Shown here: positions 7,261-15,617 of the stretch, in pieces
How positions within the stretch are numbered: position 1 is the stretch's first letter
Layout of the letters: each line of letters opens with the position of its first letter
Origin: Orenia metallireducens
GTDB taxonomy: Bacteria; Bacillota; Halanaerobiia; Halobacteroidales; Halobacteroidaceae
DNA: 48,233 nucleotides
Assembly (NCBI RefSeq): GCF_003001995.1
Contig: NZ_PVNB01000027.1
Coordinates: forward strand, 1-48,233
Direction of reading: 5' to 3'
The notes under the pieces: model-generated
Told to the model about the DNA's origin: nothing
Databases searched by the model: none
What the model saw: only the letters and a program-made list of their open reading frames with translations
Program-made: the position numbers and the translations under genes

Positions 7261-7505
7261 CTACTTGATCTCTGCATTGGCAAATAAAAATTTCAATGCT
7301 TCTTCAACAATAAAAGACTTGTCCTGATCTGTCCTCTCTGCTATTATACTTTTATTCTTCTTAGTAGTGTTCTTGTCTTTATTGTAAAACTTATTGTTAT
7401 AAGTATTGTTAATTTTATTGTTATCTTTATTCTCTGGCTTAGTATTTGCTACTTTCTGAAAATCTTCTTTTCACCTATAGAGTATAACTGCTTTTGCTCC
7501 TCTCC
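7261..7505 (-). pseudogene. relic of the RHH partition gene and parA end
   Basis: DNA from 7261 matches the 3' end of the gene at 22651-23322 almost exactly for about 80 bp (cttgatctctgcatt, caataaaagacttgtcct). It then jumps to that gene's middle (Asn-rich linker region) and finally to a badly worn match to the junction with parA (atagagtataactgctttt). An internal deletion removed both ribbon-helix-helix domains except for the last helix. It marks a lost second partition locus. Confidence 0.75.
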
Positions 7506-7607
7506 ATCTAATCATTCTTGTACACTATTGATACTTCAATAATTTCTACAACAAACAAAAAAGATATTAACAATTATAAACAATACAATAAGGATTACTC
7601 GATAATA

Positions 7608-7642
7608 AAGGTAACTTGTTCATATAGAAGCAAGCTACCTTT
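7608..7642 (-). terminator. terminator for the LytTR regulator gene
   Basis: A 12-bp stem with one mismatch (aaaggtaacttg / caagctaccttt) about 30 bp beyond the stop at 7673. On the minus strand a short T-rich stretch follows. Confidence 0.6.
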
Positions 7643-7672
7643 ATATTTTTATAATTAGAGTTGATTTTAGAA

Positions 7673-8404
7673 TCAAATAAATGTTAATTTATGGGAAGTT
7701 AGGAATTTCTTTAATAACTTATATTTTGAGAGACTGATAAAAGCTTCTTTATTATAAGTATTAAAGAAGATCAAATATGAATTACTATTATAACAAGTTA
7801 TATGTGATATTTTCTTGAGATTAACTATATAAGAGCGATGTGTTCTAAAGAAACTGTTATCTAATACTCTTTCAATATTTTTTAGTGACTCATAAATCTT
7901 AAATTTTTTATTTTCAGTATGAATTATAGCTAGCTTATTATGTTTTTCAATAAAAATAATATCTTCTAAGTTAATAAAGTATAATTGTTTATTATAGTTT
8001 ATTATGAGTTGTCCCTTTATATTTAATTCATAATTACTTTTAGTTCTTTTAGATAAATCTTTAATATTATTATTTAATCTTTTAAAGTTAATTGGTTTAA
8101 TCATATAATCATATGGATTAATATCAAGTATCTCTTGTGAAAGTAAATCTGGTTTTGATATAACTATAAATTTTATATTTTGATCATTATGTTTGATTAT
8201 ATTCATAGTTTCTATATATTTATCAATATCTGAGGTAGAAATAATAAAAATAGATATATCTATATCATTTTTTTTAACTATTTGAATAGCTTTTTTTAGA
8301 CTTTGAGAAGTATAAATTGTTTTTGCAAAAGAATTCTTAACCAATTCATTTTTTACAAGGTCTAGATTTTGCTCGTCATAATCACATATTAGAATATCTG
8401 CCAT
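7673..8404 (-). CDS. LytTR-type transcription regulator with degenerate receiver
   Basis: 243 residues; RBS aggagtgataaa. Residues 1-115 fold like a response-regulator receiver (ILICDYDEQNLDLVKNEL, and the conserved Lys in YDYMIKPI), but the position of the phosphoacceptor Asp (DISIFIIS, about residue 55) is occupied by Ile. Residues 135-240 form a LytTR DNA-binding domain (DIIFIEKHNKLAIIHTENKK, SFFRTHRSYIVNLKKI). LytTR regulators bind direct repeats upstream of target genes and often control peptides, competence or virulence loci. No sensor kinase is nearby. The gene is transcribed away from the 14-gene biosynthetic cluster that starts at 8691 and is its most likely regulator. Without the Asp it may act without phosphorylation. 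Confidence 0.85.
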   Translation of the reverse strand: MADILICDYDEQNLDLVKNELVKNSFAKTIYTSQSLKKAIQIVKKNDIDISIFIISTSDIDKYIETMNIIKHNDQNIKFIVISKPDLLSQEILDINPYDYMIKPINFKRLNNNIKDLSKRTKSNYELNIKGQLIINYNKQLYFINLEDIIFIEKHNKLAIIHTENKKFKIYESLKNIERVLDNSFFRTHRSYIVNLKKISHITCYNSNSYLIFFNTYNKEAFISLSKYKLLKKFLTSHKLTFI

Positions 8405-8690
8405 TTTATCACTCCTATATATTTTTTTTCAATAAAAACTAAATATTATTATATTACTATATTGTTAGGTATAAAAGTTTTTTTGCAAATTATTTACATA
8501 ATAATAACAACCATTCACTGCATAAAAACCCTTAAAAGAGAAATTAAGATGATAAAATATACATAAAACCCAAAATATGTATTTGATTTTCTAGAAATGA
8601 TTGGTAAAATTGAAAATAAGAGATTAAAAATAAATTAAAAGGAAAATAGAAAAATTTAATTTAGGTAAAAATATGAGAGTAGGTGTTTTT
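8405..8690. promoter_or_regulatory. divergent promoter region of regulator and biosynthetic cluster
   Basis: 286 bp between the LytTR gene and the first ketosynthase gene. It is about 80% A+T. No perfect LytTR direct repeat stands out, though accattcac (8509) and acccttaaa (8527) are loosely spaced similar words. The + strand start region has aggtg before ATG 8691. This is the only sizeable gap before the operon, so its promoter must lie here. Confidence 0.5.
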
Positions 8691-9962
8691 ATGAAAAGAG
8701 TTGTTATAACAGGAATTGGAATAATTGCACCAAATGGTAATAGAAAAGAAGAGTACTGGAATAATTTATTTTCAGGTAAATCCTTTATTAAAGAAGATCC
8801 CTTAATGGTTAACATGGGGATAAATTCAACTGTTAATTGCACAATTAATGATTTTAACATTGATGACTTTCTGCCTAAAGGTTCACTAAGACAAGAAGCA
8901 AAAGGACAAGCTGATTTTATCCAATACGGTGTGGCAGCTGGTGTAGAAGCATTAAAAGATTCTGCAATCTCTAGAAATTCCATCTGTGGAGATGATGTTG
9001 GGCTTATATTTTCTTCAGCCATTGGAGGTACACCTACAATCGAAAAAATATACAGAGATTTAAGCAACCAAGGAAAGAATGATTTAGTTTATCAAGCTGT
9101 AGGTGAGCATTTTTATAATGCAGGTATGATCAATTATCCTGCGATCTTATTGGCTAATGAATATAATTTTACTAATATATGTACCTCTATCTCTACAGGA
9201 TGTACAGCAGGCTTAGATGCTATAGGCATGTCTTATGAAGCTATAAAGTCAGGAGATGTTAAGGTAATGCTTGCAGGAGCATCTGAAGCTCCACTAACAG
9301 AGATAACATATGCAACTTTGGATATTATTAATGCTTTATCTGTAGCCAAAGGAGAGCCACATACTAGGTCTAGACCCTTTGACAAGACTCGTGCTGGTTT
9401 TGTGATCAGTGAAGGTAGTGCTTGTTTAGTATTAGAAGAACTTGGACATGCCTTAGCTAGAAATGCAACTATATATGGTGAAGTGCTATCTTATGCTAGT
9501 AATAATAATGCTTATCATATGACTAATTTATCAGGAGATGCTACTCCTATGGTAAATGTAATAAAACAAGCACTTACAGAAGGTGAGTTAACTACCTCTG
9601 ATATTGACTATATCAATGCCCATGGCAGCTCCACAAAACAAAATGACTTATATGAAACTAATGCATTTAAATCTGCTTTTGCTAAAGAAGCTTATCAAAT
9701 ACCTATAAGTTCGACTAAATCTATGATTGGACATTCCCTATCTTCAGCTAGCATGATGGGGGTTATATCAACTATAGGTAGCTTTATCTATGAAAAGGTT
9801 CATCCAACTGCACATTTGGAAATAGCTGATGAAAGTTGTGATCTTAACTATGTTCCACAAAATGTCCTTAAGAAGAAAGTTAAAACTGGGATGGTAACAG
9901 CAAGTGGTTTTGGTGGAATTCATTCAGTAGGGGTCTTTAGAAAATATCAAGAAAAGAGGTAA
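8691..9962 (+). CDS. type II polyketide ketosynthase alpha (KS-alpha, FabF-like)
   Basis: Catalyses decarboxylative Claisen condensation of malonyl-ACP units on the growing chain, as the alpha half of a KS heterodimer. 423 residues from ATG 8691 (RBS aggtg, and the family start MKRVVITGIG); an upstream ATG at 8673 is less likely. Active-site Cys171 sits in STGCTAGLDAIG, very close to the type II PKS signature. His residues lie in NAHGSSTKQND and GHSLSSASMMG, and the C-terminal GFGGIHSV is intact. It is first in a 14-gene operon and followed after 4 bp by a KS lacking the Cys. That pairing separates it from a fatty-acid FabF. The rest of the cluster (ACP, cyclases, no ketoreductase) points to an aromatic polyketide. 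Confidence 0.9.
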   Translation: MKRVVITGIGIIAPNGNRKEEYWNNLFSGKSFIKEDPLMVNMGINSTVNCTINDFNIDDFLPKGSLRQEAKGQADFIQYGVAAGVEALKDSAISRNSICGDDVGLIFSSAIGGTPTIEKIYRDLSNQGKNDLVYQAVGEHFYNAGMINYPAILLANEYNFTNICTSISTGCTAGLDAIGMSYEAIKSGDVKVMLAGASEAPLTEITYATLDIINALSVAKGEPHTRSRPFDKTRAGFVISEGSACLVLEELGHALARNATIYGEVLSYASNNNAYHMTNLSGDATPMVNVIKQALTEGELTTSDIDYINAHGSSTKQNDLYETNAFKSAFAKEAYQIPISSTKSMIGHSLSSASMMGVISTIGSFIYEKVHPTAHLEIADESCDLNYVPQNVLKKKVKTGMVTASGFGGIHSVGVFRKYQEKR

Positions 9963-9966
9963 ATCT

Positions 9967-11157
9967 GTGAATAAAAGAAGAGTTGTAATTACAGGAGTAG
10001 GTACTGTCAATCCCTGTGGGATTGGAAAGAAAGAGTTTTGGAATAGCATAGACCAAAATATATCAGGTATAGAGAAAATTACTCGTTTTGATACCACTAA
10101 TACACCTATTAAAATAGCTGGACAGATTAATGATTTGGATATTAGTAAATATGTAGTTAAACGGACTATGGTTAAAACAGATACTTTTACCCATTATGCC
10201 TTAGCAGCAACTAAAATGGCATTAGCAGATGCAGCTATTGATATTTCGCAAGAAAATAGCAATCGTTGTGGTGTCTTTATTGGTAATAACTCAGGAGGCT
10301 GGGAGATTTGTGAGCGTGGTTTTAAAGAGTTATATAATGATGGACCAGAATATGTCAATCCATGGCAAGCCACTGCTTGGTTTCCTACAGCTGCTCAGGG
10401 ATATATATCTATAGAACATGGGATAAAGGGATTTAGTAAAACCTTTATAGCTGATCGAGTAAGTGGAGCATCAGCTTTATATTTTGGTCTGCAATCTATA
10501 ATAAATGGTAAAAATGATTTAGCTTTAATTGGAGGAACAGAAGCTCCTTTATCACCTTTTGGTACAATTTGTTACCATGAAAGTGGGGAGCTGTCTATAA
10601 GTACTGATATAACAAGAGCTTCTTTACCCTTTGATGAAAATTCTACTGGCATAGTCTTAGGTGAAGGGAGTACTATCTTAGTTTTAGAGGAATATGAGAA
10701 GGCTCTTCAACGTAAAGCTACTATTTATGGTGAACTAACAGGATGGGCTATGACTGTTGGTAATGCTAAAGATTCAAGCAGTTTAGAGAAGTGTATGAAT
10801 AAAGCTCTTGTTAAAAGTGGTAAAACTTCAAAAGAGATAGGACTTATTGTTCCAGAAGGTAATGGAAATGTTGTAAGTGATAAAAGAGAATTAACAGCTA
10901 TAAAAAAGATATTTGGAGATCAAATAGAAATTATAACACCTAAAAAATTAACAGGCCATTTATATGGAGCTTCAACACCTACAGATATTTTAACTGCCTT
11001 ATTAGTAATGCAAGAAGAGAAAATTCCAAATAGTATTTATAAAAATTTAGAATATAAAGAGGATTTTCCTAGACAAAGAGAGATTAATTCCATATTAGTT
11101 AATGCTTCTTCTAGAAAAGGAGTTAATTTATCCTTTGTTTTAGAAAATATAAATTAG
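9967..11157 (+). CDS. ketosynthase beta / chain-length factor (KS-beta)
   Basis: 396 residues from GTG 9967 (RBS agaggt), thiolase fold from RRVVITGVGTVNPCG to the end. Aligned with its neighbour, the catalytic Cys is replaced by Arg164 (context IADRVSGASAL) and the first catalytic His by Asn (PEGNGNVVSD), while GHLYGAST keeps the second His region. Chain-length factors of type II PKSs lack the Cys, usually having Gln there, and dimerise with KS-alpha to set chain length and support priming. Arg at this place is unusual. Such KS-alpha/KS-beta pairs distinguish polyketide from fatty-acid synthases. Start 4 bp after the preceding stop indicates translational coupling and equal expression. Confidence 0.88.
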   Translation: MNKRRVVITGVGTVNPCGIGKKEFWNSIDQNISGIEKITRFDTTNTPIKIAGQINDLDISKYVVKRTMVKTDTFTHYALAATKMALADAAIDISQENSNRCGVFIGNNSGGWEICERGFKELYNDGPEYVNPWQATAWFPTAAQGYISIEHGIKGFSKTFIADRVSGASALYFGLQSIINGKNDLALIGGTEAPLSPFGTICYHESGELSISTDITRASLPFDENSTGIVLGEGSTILVLEEYEKALQRKATIYGELTGWAMTVGNAKDSSSLEKCMNKALVKSGKTSKEIGLIVPEGNGNVVSDKRELTAIKKIFGDQIEIITPKKLTGHLYGASTPTDILTALLVMQEEKIPNSIYKNLEYKEDFPRQREINSILVNASSRKGVNLSFVLENIN

Positions 11158-11176
11158 AAAAGAGAGGATGATGTTT

Positions 11177-11401
11177 ATGACTAAATTTAAGGAGTTTATT
11201 AAGCAATATTTTATCGACTTAGGAATAGAAGAGGATGAGATAGAGGATAATGCATATATTCATGGGGATATATTGGATTCATTAGAAATGGTAGATTTTA
11301 TTTTGGAGATAAAAAAGAACTATAATATAGATTTAGAAATTAGTGAAGATATGACTTTAGGAGAATTATACAAACTTATTCAAAAAAATAAAATAGCTTA
11401 G
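11177..11401 (+). CDS. acyl carrier protein
   Basis: 74 residues from ATG 11177, chosen because gagagg is well spaced to it, whereas the upstream ATGs at 11168 and 11171 overlap the RBS. Acidic four-helix ACP with Ser35 in DSLEMVDFILEI as the phosphopantetheine site. It carries the growing chain as a thioester for the two preceding ketosynthases. No phosphopantetheinyl transferase or malonyl transferase gene is in the window, so these are presumably supplied by the cell's fatty acid pathway, as is common in type II PKSs. Gap to the KS-beta gene is 19 bp. Confidence 0.92.
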   Translation: MTKFKEFIKQYFIDLGIEEDEIEDNAYIHGDILDSLEMVDFILEIKKNYNIDLEISEDMTLGELYKLIQKNKIA

Positions 11402-11413
11402 GGGGAAAGTTAA

Positions 11414-12025
11414 ATGAATGAAGCAACAGTTAATTATTATACAAATGTATATGCCGATAAAGCACCTGCTCAACTAGATTGGACAGCAGGGACTGCCGAA
11501 CCAGAATTAGTGAGTATGGTTTATGAAGGTCAGATAAAAGCAGGTTCTAAAATACTAGAATTAGGATGTGGATTAGGTACTGAAGCTGTTTTTTTAGCAG
11601 TACGTGGAATGAATGTAACAGCAATGGATTTATCAGAAGAAGCTATTAATGTTGGAAAAAATTTAGCTAATTTGTATGGAACTAATGTTAATTTCATACA
11701 AAAGGATTTATTAGAAAGTGATTTATTTGATGAAGAATTTGATATTATTACAGATCATGGGTGTTATCACCATATGACTGAGGCTGAAAGAGAAACTTAT
11801 GTTAGTAAGGTAACCAAATACCTTAAGCCAAATGGAATGTTTATTCTAAGGTGTTTTTCTGACATGATCCCAGGAGGACCACAACCAAAAAGAATTTCAA
11901 GTGATGATATGATTGAATCATTTCACCAAAAATTTAAATTAGAACATATGGAACGAGTCTTATCCTTTTCAACTAAGCGTTATTCAAAGCCAATTGGTTG
12001 GTTTACAATTTGGTATAAAAAATAA
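11414..12025 (+). CDS. SAM-dependent methyltransferase, class I
   Basis: 203 residues, RBS agggggaaag. SAM-binding motif I ILELGCGLGTEAVFLA at about residues 46-61, the acidic end of strand 2 in VTAMDLSEEA, and a motif IV-like DIITDHGCYHHMT. This is a compact thiopurine-methyltransferase/UbiE-like core without an extra domain. The His pair after DHGC is common in small-molecule methyltransferases. Placed between ACP and ligase genes it probably tailors the polyketide or the aminobenzoate (O-, N- or C-methylation cannot be told from sequence). Confidence 0.85.
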   Translation: MNEATVNYYTNVYADKAPAQLDWTAGTAEPELVSMVYEGQIKAGSKILELGCGLGTEAVFLAVRGMNVTAMDLSEEAINVGKNLANLYGTNVNFIQKDLLESDLFDEEFDIITDHGCYHHMTEAERETYVSKVTKYLKPNGMFILRCFSDMIPGGPQPKRISSDDMIESFHQKFKLEHMERVLSFSTKRYSKPIGWFTIWYKK

Positions 12026-12054
12026 TAAGCAATAATAAAGTGGTGACTCAAGAT

Positions 12055-13596
12055 ATGACTAATCAAGATAATAATTTATTTAATGCTGCAGACTATCTTA
12101 TCTATCAGTCCAATATTCAACAAAGTAAACAGGATAAGACTGCCTTTTACTATAAGGACAAAGCTTATACATATAAACAGCTATTTAACTTAGTTAAACA
12201 ATATGGACAGATGCTAAGTAATAGGGGGATTAAAAAAGGTCAACCTATTGGAATTATCTTAAATGATTGTCCTGAATTAATCTACTCATTTTGGGGGGCT
12301 ATGATAAGAGGGATTGTTCCAATCTTAATTAATCCTAAATTTTCTTTAAAAGAGATTGATTATATTATTAAAAATTCAAATATTAAATTATTGATTACTC
12401 ATCAGAACAATAAAGAGGAATTATCTAAATTAAAAGATTCAGTTGATCAAATCTACATAGAATATTTAGAAATTAAGGAATTAGAGGAATTGAATCCCAG
12501 AAGATTACAGTCTACAACCTCCAAAGAAGATCTTGCTTTTGGTATCTGTACATCAGGGAGTAGTGGTTTAACTAAAATTGTTATGCATCAGCATATTGGC
12601 CTTAAAGAATGCACCCAATATTATGCCCAAGGAACTTTAGGCTTAAAAGAAGATGATATAATTTATTCTGTTTCTAAAATGAGCCATTCTTATGGTTTAG
12701 GCAATTCTACCTTTAATACCTTTTCTGTAGGAGCTAGCTCAATTGTTAGCTCTGCAGAAAATCTTTCTGAAATCATTAATAATATTAATAAGTATCAACC
12801 AACAGTTTTTCTAGCTGTTCCAGCTATTTATGATGCCTTATTAAGGATATCAGAGATTAAGAAGGTGAATTTTCAATCTGTACGTTTATTTGTAAGTGCT
12901 GGAGAAAGGCTGTTAGATCAATTATGGCAGAGATGGTATAAGAAATTTGGGATGGGGATAATAGATGGTTTGGGGACAACTGAAACCCTAACAACCTTTA
13001 TATCAAATACCCCAGAGACCAAAAAAATAGGTAGTACTGGTAAAGTTGTACAAGGATTTAATGTAAAGATAGTTGATGAATTTAACCAAGAAGTTCCTTG
13101 TGGTGAAATTGGGAATTTATTAGTAGCAGGTGATACAGTAACTCCAGGATATTTAAAAGATAATCAGTTATGCAAAGATCATTTTTATAAGGGTTATTTG
13201 AAGACTGGTGATAGATTTAGAGAAGATCAAGATGGATTTCTTTGGTACGAAGGGCGTTCTAAGGATACTTTTAAAGTAAATGGGCGTTGGGTTAATGCTC
13301 AACAAGTAGAGCAAACCCTTCTAAGCTCTCCCTGGGTCAAAGAAGCTTTTGTAATAGAAGGAAAAAGTGATTATGAAGTCTCTTGTGTTGTTGCATACTT
13401 GGTTTTAGATGAAGAAGTAGAAGCATCTAAGGAGATTACCATCAAGATAAAATCTTTCTTAAAGCAGAGATTAGAGCATTTTAAAGCCCCAAAGATCTTT
13501 CATTATATATCACAAATTCCTAGAGGAGCTACTAATAAGATAAAAAGAGTTCATTTAGATGATAAATATATTAATTTAACAGTTAAAGGGGGATAA
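12055..13596 (+). CDS. AMP-dependent acyl ligase, benzoate-CoA-ligase-like
   Basis: ANL-superfamily enzyme that adenylates a carboxylate and transfers it to CoA or ACP. 513 residues from ATG 12055; the preceding gtggtga fits better as the RBS than as the GTG start at 12040. P-loop-like A3 motif ICTSGSSGLTKIVMHQH, A5 DGLGTTE, A7 YLKTGDRF, A8 linker EGRSKDTFKVNGRWV and a Lys near the C-terminus (ATNKIKR) are all in place. Overall likeness is to benzoate and 4-hydroxybenzoate ligases. With an aminohydroxybenzoate-forming gene pair in the same operon, the natural guess is that it loads 3-amino-4-hydroxybenzoate as a starter or side unit. Substrate is not proven. Confidence 0.85.
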   Translation: MTNQDNNLFNAADYLIYQSNIQQSKQDKTAFYYKDKAYTYKQLFNLVKQYGQMLSNRGIKKGQPIGIILNDCPELIYSFWGAMIRGIVPILINPKFSLKEIDYIIKNSNIKLLITHQNNKEELSKLKDSVDQIYIEYLEIKELEELNPRRLQSTTSKEDLAFGICTSGSSGLTKIVMHQHIGLKECTQYYAQGTLGLKEDDIIYSVSKMSHSYGLGNSTFNTFSVGASSIVSSAENLSEIINNINKYQPTVFLAVPAIYDALLRISEIKKVNFQSVRLFVSAGERLLDQLWQRWYKKFGMGIIDGLGTTETLTTFISNTPETKKIGSTGKVVQGFNVKIVDEFNQEVPCGEIGNLLVAGDTVTPGYLKDNQLCKDHFYKGYLKTGDRFREDQDGFLWYEGRSKDTFKVNGRWVNAQQVEQTLLSSPWVKEAFVIEGKSDYEVSCVVAYLVLDEEVEASKEITIKIKSFLKQRLEHFKAPKIFHYISQIPRGATNKIKRVHLDDKYINLTVKGG

Positions 13597-13598
13597 TT

Positions 13599-13988
13599 AT
13601 GAGTTATTATCAAGAAGAGAAGATCGCAATGAGTTTAAAAGAAAACACTCCTTTATTAGATAAAGGAGGAGAAATTCATGTTTTATTATCACCAAAAAAT
13701 ACTGGAAATAAAAATTTAATTATGGGTTTGGGTAAGACCCCAGTAAATGAAAAGGTGTTAGCTCATGTACATTCATATAGTGAAGAGTGCTTTTATGTAA
13801 TTCAAGGTCAAGGTACTCTTCATTTAGCTGGAGATGAATCGATAGAATTTGAGGAAGGTATGGCTGTTAGAGTACCTCAAGGTGTTGAACATTGGGTAGA
13901 AAATACAGGAGATGTAGAATTACAGGTTATCTTTTCTTCAGCCCCTTTAGCACCAACACCTAGCCAAGGACATCAAAATAAGGCTTAA
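13599..13988 (+). CDS. cupin-fold protein, possible polyketide cyclase
   Basis: 129 residues, RBS aaagggggata, 2 bp after the ligase stop. Single-domain cupin: motif 1 AHVHSYSEECFYVIQGQGT supplies two His and a Glu, motif 2 VPQGVEHWVENTG supplies the third His, so a metal site is likely. Small cupins such as TcmJ and RemF act as ring cyclases in type II PKS pathways; others are dioxygenases, which would be useless in an anaerobe. Cyclase or chaperone-like function is therefore the favoured inference from context. Confidence 0.8.
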   Translation: MSYYQEEKIAMSLKENTPLLDKGGEIHVLLSPKNTGNKNLIMGLGKTPVNEKVLAHVHSYSEECFYVIQGQGTLHLAGDESIEFEEGMAVRVPQGVEHWVENTGDVELQVIFSSAPLAPTPSQGHQNKA

Positions 13989-14001
13989 GGAGGAAGACAT
14001 T

Positions 14002-14310
14002 ATGCAAAAGATGATTCAAGAAGTTCCTAGAGTAACAGACAGCTTCTTTAAGTTAACAGAAGAGATTACTCAGTATTCACAATTAGATAAAAAGACAAAA
14101 GAATTGATACTTATTGGTATCTTTGTTGCTGAAGGTAGCAAGCGAGGGTTAAAAACCCATGTAGAAAGAGCCTTAACAGAAGGGGCATCTAAAAATGAAG
14201 TGATCTCAGCTATAATTTTTGCCCTCCCTGTTATGGGAATATCTAAAGTAAATACTTCTATTGAAGTCGCCTTAGAAGTCTTGGGGGAATTAGTTTATGA
14301 AGCTAATTGA
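14002..14310 (+). CDS. carboxymuconolactone decarboxylase (CMD/AhpD-like) protein without redox Cys
   Basis: 102 residues, RBS aaggaggaag. The CMD helical core is clear (LDKKTKELILIGIFVAEGSK, then THVERALTEGASKNEVISAI). In AhpD-type members a CxxC followed by His is the peroxidase site; here the two Cys positions are Ser and Gly (EGSKRGLKTH), though the His stays. Thus it is unlikely to be a peroxidase. It may act as a lactonase/decarboxylase-like or non-redox catalyst on the polyketide, or a structural partner. The 3' end overlaps the next gene by 14 bp, so the two are translationally coupled. Confidence 0.8.
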   Translation: MQKMIQEVPRVTDSFFKLTEEITQYSQLDKKTKELILIGIFVAEGSKRGLKTHVERALTEGASKNEVISAIIFALPVMGISKVNTSIEVALEVLGELVYEAN

Positions 14311-15118
14311 TTTATCTGTAATAATTGAGAATACCCCTTCAGAACCAATGAAAATCAAACATAAACGTATCTCCCATAAAAAAGGAGCCAAATTAATAGC
14401 TTGGCGAGCTCATTTAAAGAGGGAGAAGAATATTTTTAAGAAGGCAGCTGCCTTCTTAAAAATATTAATTGGAAAAAGAAAGATTAGTGCCAAGGACTTT
14501 CCTCAATCAATGTTTATCACTCAAGATAAGGTTACATTATCAACTCATATGGGGACCCATATCGATTCACCCTATCATTTTGGACCATTATGTGAAGGTA
14601 AACCAGCTAAAACCATTGATCAATTACCTTTAGATCTCTTTTATGGTGATGGTATCTGTCTAGATTTAAGGCATATCAAACCAGGCAAGGCTATTACAGC
14701 AAAAGATATTAAAGAAGCTCTTGCTAAAATAAACTATCAGTTAAAAGAGAAAGATATCGTATTGATCTGGACAGGAACTGCTGAGAAGTGGGGGAGTAAA
14801 GAATATTTTACTCAGGCTTGTGGAATGTCAGAAGAAGCTACAGCTTATCTTGTAAATAATGGAGTTAAACTAATAGGAATTGATGCTTATAGTTTCGATC
14901 TACCTTTTCCTATAATGCTAAATCGATTTATGGAGACAAAAGAAGAGAATCTATTATGGCCAGCACATTTTTATGGTAGAAAGAAAGAGTATGTCCATAT
15001 AGAGCGCTTAAAAAACTTAGGTGCTTTACCAAGTACAGGTTTTAAACTATGTTGCTTTCCTATCCCAATTAAAGGGGCAGATGCTAGTTGGAGTCGGGTA
15101 GTAGCTATCGTTAATTAA
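14297..15118 (+). CDS. cyclase family protein (PF04199 type, ZhuJ/kynurenine-formamidase-like)
   Basis: 273 residues; RBS gggggaa inside the preceding gene. The family's metal/active-site motif is present as LSTHMGTHIDSPYHF (about residues 80-94), followed by GVKLIGIDAYSFDLPF and a C-terminal PIPIKGADASWSR typical of this fold. PF04199 proteins include kynurenine formamidase and ring cyclases of type II PKSs such as ZhuJ and OxyN. Next door is an SRPBCC aromatase/cyclase, so the second-ring cyclase role is favoured. An N-terminal basic segment (residues 20-60) is a little longer than in typical formamidases. Confidence 0.82.
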   Translation: MKLIDLSVIIENTPSEPMKIKHKRISHKKGAKLIAWRAHLKREKNIFKKAAAFLKILIGKRKISAKDFPQSMFITQDKVTLSTHMGTHIDSPYHFGPLCEGKPAKTIDQLPLDLFYGDGICLDLRHIKPGKAITAKDIKEALAKINYQLKEKDIVLIWTGTAEKWGSKEYFTQACGMSEEATAYLVNNGVKLIGIDAYSFDLPFPIMLNRFMETKEENLLWPAHFYGRKKEYVHIERLKNLGALPSTGFKLCCFPIPIKGADASWSRVVAIVN

Positions 15119-15131
15119 GGGAGGTTTTTTT

Positions 15132-15617
15132 ATGAAGGGCTATACAGAAAATAGTATTATTGTTGAAGGTAATGTAAAGAAGATTTTTAACTTAAGTAAT
15201 AATATCTCCAAATGGCCACAGTTATTTACTGAATATGAAAAGGTAGATATTTTAGAAGAAAAGGATGGCTATATTAAGTTTCGACTAACCAAATTTCCTA
15301 ATCAAAAAGGTGAGGTTAAATCGTGGGTATCAGAAAGATATATAGATAAAGATAATTTAACAGCTAAAGCTAAAAGACTAGATCCTTTATATCCTTTCAC
15401 ATATATGCATATCAATTGGAAATATGAAGTACTCCCTCAAAATACTGGAGTTTTAATGAAATGGATTCAAGAGTTTGAACTTGATGAGAAATGTTCTTGG
15501 AGTAGTTATCGAATGGAATCTTATCTTAATCATAGTACAAGAATTCAAATGAAAGCTGTTAAAGAAGCAATAGAGAAAGAGCTAGCAGCGACTAGTAAAG
15601 AGTGGAATTATGATTAA
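15132..15617 (+). CDS. SRPBCC-family aromatase/cyclase
   Basis: 161 residues, RBS aagggagg. START/Bet v1 (SRPBCC) fold: N-terminal strand NSIIVEGNVKKIFNLSNNIS followed by WPQLFTEYEKVDILEEKDG, the middle WVSERYIDKDN and the C-terminal long helix (QMKAVKEAIEKEL). This is the same layout as single-domain polyketide aromatase/cyclases of the TcmN-N/WhiE/ZhuI kind, which fold and dehydrate the first ring inside the cavity. It lies between the PF04199 cyclase and an alpha/beta hydrolase, and overlaps the latter by 8 bp. Confidence 0.85.
   Translation: MKGYTENSIIVEGNVKKIFNLSNNISKWPQLFTEYEKVDILEEKDGYIKFRLTKFPNQKGEVKSWVSERYIDKDNLTAKAKRLDPLYPFTYMHINWKYEVLPQNTGVLMKWIQEFELDEKCSWSSYRMESYLNHSTRIQMKAVKEAIEKELAATSKEWNYD

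Noticed and set aside
8500-8540. LytTR direct repeats in the divergent promoter (accattcac and acccttaaa)
   Set aside because: Spacing (18 bp) and sequence do not fit the usual 9-bp words spaced by 12-13 bp well enough to call sites.
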